The position numbers and the translations under genes were made by a program. The notes under the pieces are model-generated. The model was not told the origin of the DNA and searched no databases. It saw only the letters and a list, made by a program, of their open reading frames with translations. Below are positions 11,422-21,900 of a stretch of 64,000 bases of DNA, piece by piece. The DNA comes from Anaeramoeba flamelloides (taxonomy: Eukaryota > Metamonada > Anaeramoebidae), in NCBI GenBank assembly GCA_027625915.1, contig JANTQA010000042.1, forward strand, positions 4,104,001 to 4,168,000. Reading direction: 5' to 3'. Every line of letters starts with the position of its first letter. The stretch's first letter is position 1.

Positions 11422-14400
11422 ATGAAAAACCAAAAAGTTGGGCACCAAACCAATTTAAACCTCCAAACAACTCCAAAAACAACAATGCCACTGGGAACAA
11501 AAGCACTAAATGCAAAAACAAGAAAAACTACAATCAAAAAATTGACACTTAATTCGCTCGGATATCCTTATAAACAACAGCAAGGACAAAAAATCCTTGG
11601 GACAAAAATAGTCTTACCAACAACTTTCAAACCTCGAGGGTTGCTTCAAATCAATTCGCTTCATTACTGTTCAACCAATTACCAAGCCAACCAAAAGAGA
11701 AAAGAAACAAAAAACAAATGTCCAAAATATGGGACTTTGTTTTCATTAAAGGGGAACCAACAACAAATTGGCATTCAAGAACTGCCCTTTTCGTTTGTGT
11801 TTTCAACAAACCAAAGGAAAGGGTATGTTGAATTAATTGAAATTGTTGAACACGCGGAAACCAAAGCCCGGTCATTGATTGTTTGGAATGACTATTATAC
11901 AATCAGATTAAATGGCCAACTTATACGATCACAACAGAAAATCATTTTAAAGGACGGTGATAATATTCAAATGGTTCCACCATATGGGCAAGCTTATTCC
12001 TTTTTATTCCTTTCAGATCTATTGATGAAGCAAGTTAGGGATTCATATCAAAAAAATTTATTAAAAAAAAATTCTCTAGCTTTCAAATCATCATTTAGTA
12101 AACCAAAAAAATCAATTTGTGAAAAGTATTTAAGGAATCTCAGTTTGAAGCAAAATTATTGTAACAAATTATTAAAAAAATTAATTTTTGACAAGCCTAA
12201 TACACAGAAAATCTCCAGAGAGAAACAGGAAAGGAAAGAAAACAAAAGTTTTAATTTTGAAGAAAATATTGATCAAAATCAAAATATTCCAAAATTATTA
12301 ATTCACCAGCTAGAGAAACAAAGACAAGCTGAAATAATAAACAAAAAGAAACAATTACTGGAAACAAAACTAAAACGAAAACGAAACCGAAACCCAAACC
12401 GAAAACGAAAACGAAATTCAAAACCAAAAACAAACCAAAAACCAAAAACAAACCAAAAACTAAAAACAAACCAAAAACTAAAAACAAACCAAAAACTAAA
12501 AACAAAACAAAAACCAAACTCCAAAATAAAAAAAGAAACCACTTTAAAACATTTAGTTGATGAACACTTAGTTTCTAATAATTTAATTAAATTGTTGAAA
12601 AATTATTTAAAAAATTTTTTAAAATTGAATAAATTAAAAAAAGAAATCCCAATTGATTATAGGAAAATCTTATTTAAAGGGTATAACGAATCCACCTTTA
12701 TTCAAGAGAAATTAATAAAAACAATTGCAAATCATTATCAAATTCCATATTATATTTTTAATTTTTTAAATTTATTACCTTTTTTAGAATTCTATAATAA
12801 CTTGCGCTTCACAAAACCAAACAATAACAATAACAATAACAGCAACACCATTAACAACAATAACAACAAACCCAACAATAACAATAATAATAACAAACCC
12901 AACAACAATAAAAACAACAATGATAATCGTAACAATAATAAAAGCATTTCAAATCAATTTAAAGTAGGTGATTATGTGATGTTTTTAGGGCCAAATTTTC
13001 AAAAAATGAATAAAAATGAAAAAATTGAAAAATTAAATGAAAATTATTATTATAATAAACAAAATAAGAGTAAGAATAAAAAAAATAAAAAAATAAATCA
13101 GGACAATTTGAAACAAAAATATAAAGAATTTTCCTTTTCAACTCCAAAGCCAGGCAAGGTTGGTAAAATAGTAATGAATTTTGGAAAGGAAGATAATTAT
13201 CAATCTCCTTATGTAGTTGTAGAATTTGATGAGAGTTTTAATAATTTCCGCAATTTAGATTGCTTTGACAAAAAAGCAAATCAAATGAATAAAGAAGGAT
13301 TAAACAATAAAGAAAAAAATGAAAAGAATAAAAAATTCCATGGATCTTTTATCAAAAAAAATCAATTAGTTCAGCTTGAGAGTTTAAATAGCGATTTGCC
13401 ATCGATCCTATTTAATCAATTATTTGCCGAATTAGAAAAAATTGAAAAGCCATTTCTTTTATTTATACCCAAAATAAACAATTCAATTTTTTATTCTTAT
13501 CAAATAATGGATCTTATCAAAACTGGGATTGATTCTTTAATTAATAACTCTCGTAATGCATTTATCATCAGCGGTATCGAATTACAACAAGAGCTTGGAA
13601 ATATAAGCTCTAAAAATAATAGTTCGAAAAATGATAGTTCGAAAAATAATATTTCAAAAAAGGCCATACATAAATCAGTAATTCAACAACAACAAAAGGC
13701 CTTAAAGGCCCTTTCCAACCTGTCTGGGACAATAATAAACATTAAACAAATTAAATCAGAAATTGCTTTTAAAAAATTAAATGAAAATTACCATCATTAT
13801 TTAAACAGTATAACAATTGATCAAAATTTTGATTTATTTAAATATGTAATAAAATATTTTAATTCCTTTTATAGTATTAAACTCGAAAATAATTTAAATT
13901 TTGAAAGAAATAAAAACATTTGGAATCAAAAAATATATTCCATAAATGAATTACAAAATATTTTAGGTTATTCGTTAACACACTCATTGAACAATTCCAA
14001 TCAAAACAAGACCCACATCCATAATAATAACAATTTAAATAATAATATCCATGATAATAATAAGATCCATAATAATAATGCTTATAAAGATAAAGATAAT
14101 TTTAATAATAATAATCATAATAGTAACAATTTCAATAATAGAAACAATGGTGAAGTGATTTTAAATAAAAAAGATTTGTTATATGGAATTAAAATTTTTA
14201 CAAATATTAATCAAAAAAATAATTTTGTAAATATCAATCTTAAAATGACTAATCTTTTCAAATTTCAAATTTTCAATCAATTTTTTATCCCAAAAGAAAA
14301 ACTAAATATCTCTTTTAATGATATTGGTGGTATCAAATTCATTAAACAAAAAATTGAAGAATTTTTAATCTTACCAATAAAGAGACCGTTATTATTTCAA

Positions 14401-15276
14401 AGAGGGAATTTGAAAAAGATTTCAAACCATTTTTTATTTTATGGTCCCCCAGGCAATGGCAAAACAATGTTAATAAAAGCAATTGCAAAGGAAAGCAATT
14501 TTAATTTATTAAAAATTAATACCTTATTGATGAATTTAAAATTAAATAATAATATCAATAAATTAATTCATATAATTTTTTCAATAGTTTTAAAATTTGG
14601 GAAAACAATCATTTTCATTGATGAAATAGATTCTTTATTCAATAATAGTAATGATGATTTAAATACGAATGATCCCCAAAACGGAATAATCAATAATAGC
14701 AATAGCAATGGTAATGGCAATAGCAATATAGATAATAATTCAAAACTTAGAACCATATTTTTAGAATTATTAAATAAAATTCAAATGGATAATAATTTTA
14801 ATAATATTATCTTGATCGCTGAAACAAATAAACCTTATGAACTTGATAAGCAAATTCTCCAAAAATTTAATAATAAAATATTTATTGATCTGCCGAATCT
14901 ACAACAAAGAAAAAAAATTTTAAAATTATTTTTAAAAAATGAAGCAATTGATAGCCAACTTGATTATTTGCAATTAGCTAAAATTACCAAATATTATTCG
15001 GTTTCGGATATAATACAGTTAATAAAGTCTACTTGCTATATACCAATCAGAGAGCTATTGTTTCAAAATAATGATAATAATTTTGATTACAACTCCTTTA
15101 AAAAAATACTAAATTATTCAGATTTAAATCTAACTCCCAGGAAATTAACTTTAAATGATTTTCAAAACGAAAAAGAAAAAATAAAACCTTCATTATTTTA
15201 TAATTCATTGGCATACAAGCAAGTTGAGAATTGGAGGGAATTTTACAATGATAAAGAAAAAGAGATTTTTTTATAA
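11422..15276 (+). CDS. FHA-domain AAA+ ATPase, plant FHA-AAA (MSP1/ATAD1-related) type
   Basis: Intronless, 1284 residues. The first ATG in frame is 11422. An FHA-like domain lies at about residues 105-200 (block VWNDYYTIRLNGQL, then ILKDGDNIQM). A basic stretch with six-residue KTNQKL-type repeats follows (about 335-367), then a middle region (FKVGDYVMFLGPNF, KVGKIVMNFG, PFLLFIPKINNS) that resembles plant FHA-AAA ATPases. Asn-rich linkers separate it from one C-terminal AAA module: FNDIGGIKFIKQ, Walker A GPPGNGKT (1008-1015), Walker B IIFIDEIDSLF with D1067 and E1068, sensor 1 AETNKP, and a tail LTPRKLTLNDF that also fits plant relatives. Two family features are missing: the aromatic pore-loop motif (KWFG-type, replaced by LKLNNN) and the arginine fingers (RRLPRR-type, replaced by QKFNNK). 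It probably binds ATP, but protein threading looks compromised. The substrate is unknown. Confidence 0.88.
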   Translation: MKNQKVGHQTNLNLQTTPKTTMPLGTKALNAKTRKTTIKKLTLNSLGYPYKQQQGQKILGTKIVLPTTFKPRGLLQINSLHYCSTNYQANQKRKETKNKCPKYGTLFSLKGNQQQIGIQELPFSFVFSTNQRKGYVELIEIVEHAETKARSLIVWNDYYTIRLNGQLIRSQQKIILKDGDNIQMVPPYGQAYSFLFLSDLLMKQVRDSYQKNLLKKNSLAFKSSFSKPKKSICEKYLRNLSLKQNYCNKLLKKLIFDKPNTQKISREKQERKENKSFNFEENIDQNQNIPKLLIHQLEKQRQAEIINKKKQLLETKLKRKRNRNPNRKRKRNSKPKTNQKPKTNQKLKTNQKLKTNQKLKTKQKPNSKIKKETTLKHLVDEHLVSNNLIKLLKNYLKNFLKLNKLKKEIPIDYRKILFKGYNESTFIQEKLIKTIANHYQIPYYIFNFLNLLPFLEFYNNLRFTKPNNNNNNNSNTINNNNNKPNNNNNNNKPNNNKNNNDNRNNNKSISNQFKVGDYVMFLGPNFQKMNKNEKIEKLNENYYYNKQNKSKNKKNKKINQDNLKQKYKEFSFSTPKPGKVGKIVMNFGKEDNYQSPYVVVEFDESFNNFRNLDCFDKKANQMNKEGLNNKEKNEKNKKFHGSFIKKNQLVQLESLNSDLPSILFNQLFAELEKIEKPFLLFIPKINNSIFYSYQIMDLIKTGIDSLINNSRNAFIISGIELQQELGNISSKNNSSKNDSSKNNISKKAIHKSVIQQQQKALKALSNLSGTIINIKQIKSEIAFKKLNENYHHYLNSITIDQNFDLFKYVIKYFNSFYSIKLENNLNFERNKNIWNQKIYSINELQNILGYSLTHSLNNSNQNKTHIHNNNNLNNNIHDNNKIHNNNAYKDKDNFNNNNHNSNNFNNRNNGEVILNKKDLLYGIKIFTNINQKNNFVNINLKMTNLFKFQIFNQFFIPKEKLNISFNDIGGIKFIKQKIEEFLILPIKRPLLFQRGNLKKISNHFLFYGPPGNGKTMLIKAIAKESNFNLLKINTLLMNLKLNNNINKLIHIIFSIVLKFGKTIIFIDEIDSLFNNSNDDLNTNDPQNGIINNSNSNGNGNSNIDNNSKLRTIFLELLNKIQMDNNFNNIILIAETNKPYELDKQILQKFNNKIFIDLPNLQQRKKILKLFLKNEAIDSQLDYLQLAKITKYYSVSDIIQLIKSTCYIPIRELLFQNNDNNFDYNSFKKILNYSDLNLTPRKLTLNDFQNEKEKIKPSLFYNSLAYKQVENWREFYNDKEKEIFL
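12421..12519 (+). repeat. In-frame 18-bp minisatellite in the AAA gene
   Basis: Tandem 18-base units of the form AAAACAAACCAAAAACTA encode KTNQKL or KTNQKP about five times. It follows an Arg/Lys-rich stretch and adds a basic linker between the FHA-like and middle regions. Confidence 0.8.
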
Positions 15277-16669
15277 ATTATTATCATTCAGTGTTAATAT
15301 TGATTATTCTTTGATCTAGAATTAATTCTTGTAAAATACTTGAAGAATAAAAAAATGTTATGCTTTTGGGTTATTATTTAATTATGTAATAACATTTGCA
15401 CATGGCGAGGATGTGTGTGTGTGGGGGGGGGGGCATTTATTTAAATATATTTCTATTTTAGTTATTCTGGGTGGTTTTGATAAAGCCAATATTAGCATGT
15501 TATTTTGCTTTTAATTGTGCTTTTTTATCACCAGCAACGATAAATTTGTAAATGAATTTTTTTCTGTTTTACAAATAATTAGATTTATTTATGAATAGAT
15601 TTAAATATATATATATTATATAATATCGGATATGCAATTAATATGTTCAAATTTGAGATATTCACCAAGGTCTTGGGTATAATATTCTTTCTTCTTTTCA
15701 TTCTTACTTTTACCTTTTTTTTACACTAACGATATTTCTTTAATATATATCTATATTACGTGTGAAACTTGTTTTTTTTCTTCTTTTGAATTTTTTTTTC
15801 AATTTACAATTTAAAAAATAAGAAACACGATAATATATTTAACTATTGAAAATATTCGATACATATTAAAAATTGAGATTATTTTTAATATTGTAAATCT
15901 TATTAATCTTAAAATTATCTTTAATGAGTGAATTTTTTTTTTTCATTTTTGATTTTTTTTTCAACAACAATAAATAAATATATTCTTTTTTAAAATTTTT
16001 ATGTTTTTTTGGTAATACTTTTAATTTTAATTCTTCAAGGTTTTGATGATCTCTCTTTCAATTCAAGACAAAGTTAAAAATGTGATTAACATTTTTTAAT
16101 AATCACAATATTGTATAAAATCAGCAGAAAGTTCATAAAATCACGATAATCCAGACAAATTGGGATATTTTTAAAAATTGCGATATTTGTCAATATCTCA
16201 ATAATATTACGATAATATCAAAAATCGTGCGATTCTATAAAATTATACCAATTGTCAAAAAATATTGATAAATATCGAAATTCTGATAAACAATTAATCA
16301 CAATTTAATATTAGGTGTCTTTGGGGGTAATTCGGAATATTCATTTCAAAAGAACAATTTTTGTTTGATCAAAAACTGATCTTGGAAAAAAATAGTTTTT
16401 AAAAAGTCCCAAAAAAGAAAAATGATTTGAACAATGATCAGCCTAAGATTTTCGTATTTTGTTTGTGATTTGGTCTATAGATCAATTAATCCTTTTCTCG
16501 AAATCAAGCAAAACTTAAAGTTTACGTTTATCCCCCAATATATTGGTATGTGTTAAATTTTTTGGAAGAAAAACCTTTGTGAGACTATAAGCCAATCGTT
16601 CTTTTTTCCATAGTAGTGTCATTAATTTAAATCATTTCTTATTTGTTAAAAGTTTAAATGAACAATCAT

Positions 16670-17035
16670 GAAAAAATTTTCTGAATAAAAAAATAAAAAA
16701 TTTGTTAATTTTCCCCTTTTTAATAACTCCAGTGATAATCAACACTCTTGGTTAATAAAAGTTTTTTGATCAAAAAATCTTTTTCGAGATAATTTACAAT
16801 TTAAGTTGAAAAATCCAATTTTCCAGTTTCTATTAAGATTTTTTTTCAAATTTAATAGTATAAAATTTTAAAACTTTTTTTCACAGTTAAGATACTCTAA
16901 TCATATATATTAAAAACATTTTTAATTATATAAATGTAATTTAAATCGAAAATCAATTCTTTTGAACTATTAAAGAATTATTTATTCTTTTAAAGTGAAA
17001 AAAATATTTTTGTTTTTGATTTTCCGTTTGTTTTT
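16670..17035. repeat. Dispersed repeat family 5, copy A
   Basis: Aligns over about 350 bases, same orientation, with 35815-36165. Shared blocks include AATCCAATTTTCCAG, AAGATTTTTTTT and GAAAGAATTATTTGTT-like ends. In both places a palindrome cluster follows directly. One block resembles the 185-bp tandem unit at 4600-5100. Confidence 0.55.
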
Positions 17036-17054
17036 TTATAATGTCTGAAATTAA

Positions 17055-17285
17055 CAAAAAAACCTAGGCACTTGACGGACATGTATTATTGGAGTAACCA
17101 TCCATTGGGATTTTATTTGTTAAATAAACAGAAAATTTAATAAATTTTGGGTTTATTTCAAAAAGTAAAATAAAAAAAACGATAGCTTTTCCAGAATTTA
17201 AAATAATTGAGTAAAATCTATTATTTTTCTATATTCTTTCAAATTCTGGAAAACCTATAACACGACAATAATTATCAGAAGGAAT
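17055..17285. repeat. Cluster of short palindromic repeats
   Basis: Contains AAACCTAGGCACTTGACG at the left. Then a hairpin-forming pair, AGCTTTTCCAGAATTTAAAA and TTTCAAATTCTGGAAAACC, is separated by an AT loop (17189-17262). Same modules as at 3.4-4.0, 36.2-36.7 and 56.3-56.7 kb. Confidence 0.6.
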
Positions 17286-18676
17286 TTTTTTTATCTATTT
17301 CAGTTTTATTAGACGAGTAAACATTTTCAATACTATTCCTTATTATCTGTCAACATAACCCCCCACCTTTTTATTCTGAAAACAATAGTAAATCTAAGAG
17401 TATATTAAATAAAAAATGTTTTTGTTCTTATATGTATATATCGGAAAAATATATTTGACAAACAATTCTCTTAACTTATTTTAATGATTCCCATAATTTT
17501 AAATTTATAGTACATTGGTATTTTTTCCTTAGTGAAGGTTTTAAACGTGGGTTGTGACATAGTTGTGATTTATTTTTTTCCTTTTCGAGTGGATCGGGGT
17601 TTTGTTTTTGTTTGTAATAGTGAATTTTCCTCGTTCTTCTTTTTAGGATGGTAATTTTTATGTATCTTACACTGTATAATTTTTTTTCATTTTTAAGATA
17701 CAGCAAACCTTAAATGAAAATAGGAATTCAAATTCATTTTAAGAATTCGTTCAAAAAAAAATAGGTAGTTTAGTTTATAAAAAATTTTCCAAACAAAAGT
17801 TTTTTCATTCAGAATGAAAAACAAAAGAAAGTAAAGAAGAAGTAATTGTATCAAAAATTACTTGAAAAGATCAAGAAATTACTAATTTTTTTCTTTTTTT
17901 TATTGATCTATTTTAAGATTATTTTGTTTTACTTTTTTTTATTTCTTTGACAAATACTGTAAACAAGAATATCTGATACTACTCTTTTCATAGAAACAGA
18001 AATGTATATTGGTTAAAGAAATCATTTTAATGATTCAATTTTGAATATAATATAGCACTCAAAAGTTGTTGTTGTATTTACCTATTACTAATTTTTTTTA
18101 CTATCAATCCAGAAGAGTTATTTTCAGAAATTGATACCTATTTGTTGAGGACAAATTTAATGCTTCGTTTCTTTTTTTTTTAGTCTTATTGATTTCTTTT
18201 GATTCAAAAATGGAAAAAAAGTTTTTGATGACTTTTTGAGAAAAGCAAAACTTGTATTGAGAAAACAAAGAATATTTAACACCACCCCACTTTCACCCAA
18301 TTGTAGGTCTTTAAGTTTGTGATCTTTTTCATGAAGAAAAAAGGGAAATTGTAAAAAGCCTTCAAAAAATAATCAATAATTCCGCAAGATCATTTTTCTC
18401 TGTATGGTTTGTCAAAGAAAATTATGTTCTTTCCGTTTTGTAATGAAGAGAGACATTTTTCTGATTCCTTTATCTAAAATTTTGGGTAATTTTTAATTGA
18501 GTTGTATAATTTTGGAATTTTGGAAAAGAAAACTAGTTTGGTTAAAACAGAGAAAATTCTTTTCGATAAAAATAATCTCTTCACCAAAATATTAATGGAA
18601 AAAATGTTCCAAATTATTAGGTAAATCAAAAATCATCTCATTTTTTTCATTTTTGTGAAATAAAATTTTTTTAAAC

Positions 18677-18949
18677 ATGTTCAACAACACAAAAACAGAA
18701 AAAAAAGAAGAAACAAAAAAAAAAGAGTTTACAAATAAAGGCTATTTAGAATTTCAAAAACAACGAGCTTTGTGGACACAAAACGATCAAGTAGTTCAAT
18801 TTTCCGAGTCTGAATCAGAACCTGAAATTGATGCATCGATTGTCATGCCTGAAAGCCCTTCAAAACAAAAATTGCAAAAGCCTGTAAAACTTAGATCAAT
18901 TGTTCACCTTCTCTCTGATGTTTGGGATGCATTTAGCATTTTTAATTAA
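18677..18949 (+). CDS. Small protein with DUF4050 / Gag1-like clamp signature
   Basis: A 90-residue intronless frame with ATG start and TAA stop. A basic Lys/Glu-rich N-terminus is followed by GYLEFQKQRALW (residues 22-33), an acidic Ser/Glu stretch and PVKLRSIVHLLSDVWDAF (69-86). The pairing of an early aromatic/basic ...QR..W block with a late P..L..(I/M)V..L.D.W motif is what I recall of the DUF4050 / Gag1-like clamp family, found in plants, fungi and protists; in yeast Gag1 is linked to TORC1 regulation. The assignment rests on two short motifs. The protein ends immediately after the second motif, as in the family. It stands alone, with 3.4 kb of spacer before and 4.9 kb after. Confidence 0.5.
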   Translation: MFNNTKTEKKEETKKKEFTNKGYLEFQKQRALWTQNDQVVQFSESESEPEIDASIVMPESPSKQKLQKPVKLRSIVHLLSDVWDAFSIFN

Positions 18950-21900
18950 TAATTTTAATTTTTTTTTTTCAATACATCAGCTGTTTTTAAAAACAAAAAA
19001 TAAAATTTTCTTTATTTTTTTCCCAACCAAATTTTTCAAGTTCTTATGATCTTATTAATTTGGCTTTCCACTGACTATAATAAAAAACACAAAAAAAAAA
19101 AAAATTGAATCGGAAAAAAAACTAACAAAAAAATTTCATAAAAATTAGAAAACATTTTTAAAATGAGTGAGAATAATTCTTGTTTTCTTCTTTTTATTCT
19201 TTTTGATAATAAATAAAAATATAATTTGTTTTGTAGTTGTTTTTTTTGTTGTTTTTTTTTTTTTTTTTGTTGTTCGACAAACCTTACTGAAACTTTTTGG
19301 AGATTGCTTTTCTCTTTTAACAAAACAAAACCTCGGTTAATTGTTACACAAAGAATTAATTTGTGTGTTTCTTGCTTGGTTAAAAAGAAAGTTTTTTTAC
19401 CTACTTTCTGATCACAAAACTTTTTTTTAATTGTTTTTCACATAAGAGAACTTTTTTGTTTATTTGAGGGAATTGTTTACGTTTGTTCACCAATAAAATG
19501 ATCTTCAAAACAATTTTTTTTAAGGGACTAGTAAACTAAAAAAAAACTTCAAGCAAATTTACTGACAAATTCAAAGCAAATTTTACTGCCTCTTGAAATT
19601 GAAAAATGGTGTAAAAATCTCATTATTACAAAACCCAACACAAGTTTAATACTTTTTTCTGAAATGAATTATGGTTTTAAAAGTTTTGATCCATTTTTTC
19701 TCATTTTGAAAAGTTCAAAATTCAACATATTTTTAAAGTAATTAAAAAAAAATTTATTTCCTTTGAAAGAAGAAAGAAATCTTATTTTGTGGAAAGGAAG
19801 TGTACAAAAATACACTTTAAAAATAAAACCACCAAGTTCTATAATAACTCAATATAAAAAAACTACTAAATTTCATCAAAAATTACAATAATTATTTTAA
19901 ACTTGTAAAAAATATAATTTTTTGATTCAAATAAGGGTTTGAATCCATTTTTTCTTTTTATTGAATAAAAAAATCTGTGAAAAAGAGTCTAACAATCAAA
20001 TTAAAAATCCCCCCCAGAATACTTTCATTGAGAAACAGAACAGTTGTTTCAATAACCCGTGTTGGCGTTTTTGTTTCTGTTTTTCAAAAGTATTTGTGTT
20101 GTTTTTGTAAATAACTGTTGTTTTTTTTTTTTTAATGAGTTTTCAATTTTTCTTTAACTGTTGTTTTATGTTGGTAATTTGTTGTTTAATAACAAATACA
20201 AATTAAGTATAACTATACTTTCAAATCAACCAATATGTACAATAGATCATATGATCTTCGTGTTTTTCTACAACCTTCAAGAAAAATCTCCTGATAAAAG
20301 AGATCTAATTCAAAAAAATTTAAACAAACCAAAACAAAAATCCACAAAAAACATATCTATCAATTTGAATAAATACAAAAAAAAACAATAAAAAGGATTA
20401 AAAGAGTTTCTTAAAAACTTTTTTGTTTATATCTCAACATAAGCAAAAAATGAGATATTAATTTTTCAAAGTTTTTTAGAAATTGAAATTAAAAAAAAAT
20501 TCATTTCAATTTCCTTTTTGGCTTTAATCAATTGTTTTCAAATCTTATTTTGTAATGGGATGGATTTTTTTTATTTGTTTTAATTATTTTTTGTGCCTCT
20601 ATTGGATGATATAAGAATTCTCAGTGAAGAAATTTTTTTATATTGAATCAAAAGTTAATTAGCCGATATATTTTTTTCTGGTTAAAAGTCGACAAGAACA
20701 TGCTAAATTGGCTAAATTATTTGACAATCAATTCTTTTTCAACCATTTACATAATGAGAGCAGATCGAATCTCTTATAATATCAATTTTCATTCATATTA
20801 ACAAGATCATTCAATTTATTAAAAGAAAAAATGTTTTGAGGATCTTTGAAAAAAATTTCTTTTATTACTTGGAGAATGAAAATATTATTCTTAGTGAATA
20901 CTGGCCTTTTTAAAATACAGACACTCTTGAAAATTTAATTATTTCAACATCAATTAAAAAACTAAAACAATTCCTAAAATTTTCTTAACAACATTTAAAA
21001 ACACAAAATTTGGAAAACAACAGTTAAAATGCGAAAAAAAATATTTATTTTTGTCAAAACGGTAATTGAAACAACTGTAAAATTCAACTTTTACACTATA
21101 GAAATAATTTTTAATTCGATTATTTATAATCAATAATTAATAATCCAATATTAGTTTTTCCAGTGAGTTGTTTACAACACAAAGGCAAAATATATCAATA
21201 GACTTTACAATTATTTCACAATTTTTTAAAAATTTTTAAATAAATAAAACTAATCTAAATAAATTAATATAATAAAAAAAAAATCCTAGATAGTATCAAA
21301 TAACTGATTTTAATACAAAAAGTTCCTTTTTTATATTCTAGATATTTGAAAAAAGAATATTGTCTAAACTCTTAGGTTTCAAGAAATTTAATAAAAAATA
21401 GTGAATAAAATAGAAGATCAATTTTTTTAGATCTTCAAGAGATTCAATATTTGATTTTTTTTTCTTGTATTGTTAAAATAAGATTAAATTTAGGGGTTAT
21501 TTGTTAATACAGACTCCCATAAATTACTCAAAGTGAGATTACTTTAAAATAATTTTTTTTTTTTGTAAATTTTTCTTTTTCTAATTTGATCTAAAAATAC
21601 AATAAAAAAAAGATCAGATCTTTTGAATGAAAATTACATTGAAAAAAATAAATTCTTTTAAAAATGATGACTCATCTCTCTAAAGTTGATAAATGAAGCT
21701 GAATATCGAGTTTAATTGGACCCACGTGTAAATAATTACTCTATTACCTTTGGGACAAAAAATAAATAAGAGTTAATAGCCACTTAAAAATAATTAAAAA
21801 AAACTCGATTAAAATATATCAATTATCAGATCAAAAGAATTATTCAAATTAGTTTTGATTTTATTAAGAGATTTATCTACCATTTTCCCCAACGTTCATA

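Larger units (their letters stand above)
15277..18676. other. Intergenic region
   Basis: AT-rich spacer between two plus-strand genes. It contains a GT tract running into 11 G (15411-15433), a stretch near 16090-16290 with many short CGATAT/ATATCG-type words, a repeat copy shared with 35815-36165 (16670-17035), and a palindrome cluster (17055-17285). The minus-strand frame at 17476-17706 (76 codons) has no recognisable domain and I do not call it. Confidence 0.65.

Noticed and set aside
17476-17706. Minus-strand frame of 76 codons
   Set aside because: No domain, no splice partners, Lys/Asn/Tyr-rich like chance frames in this DNA.
20161-20391. Plus-strand frame of 76 codons
   Set aside because: No recognisable motif; composition is that of surrounding spacer.
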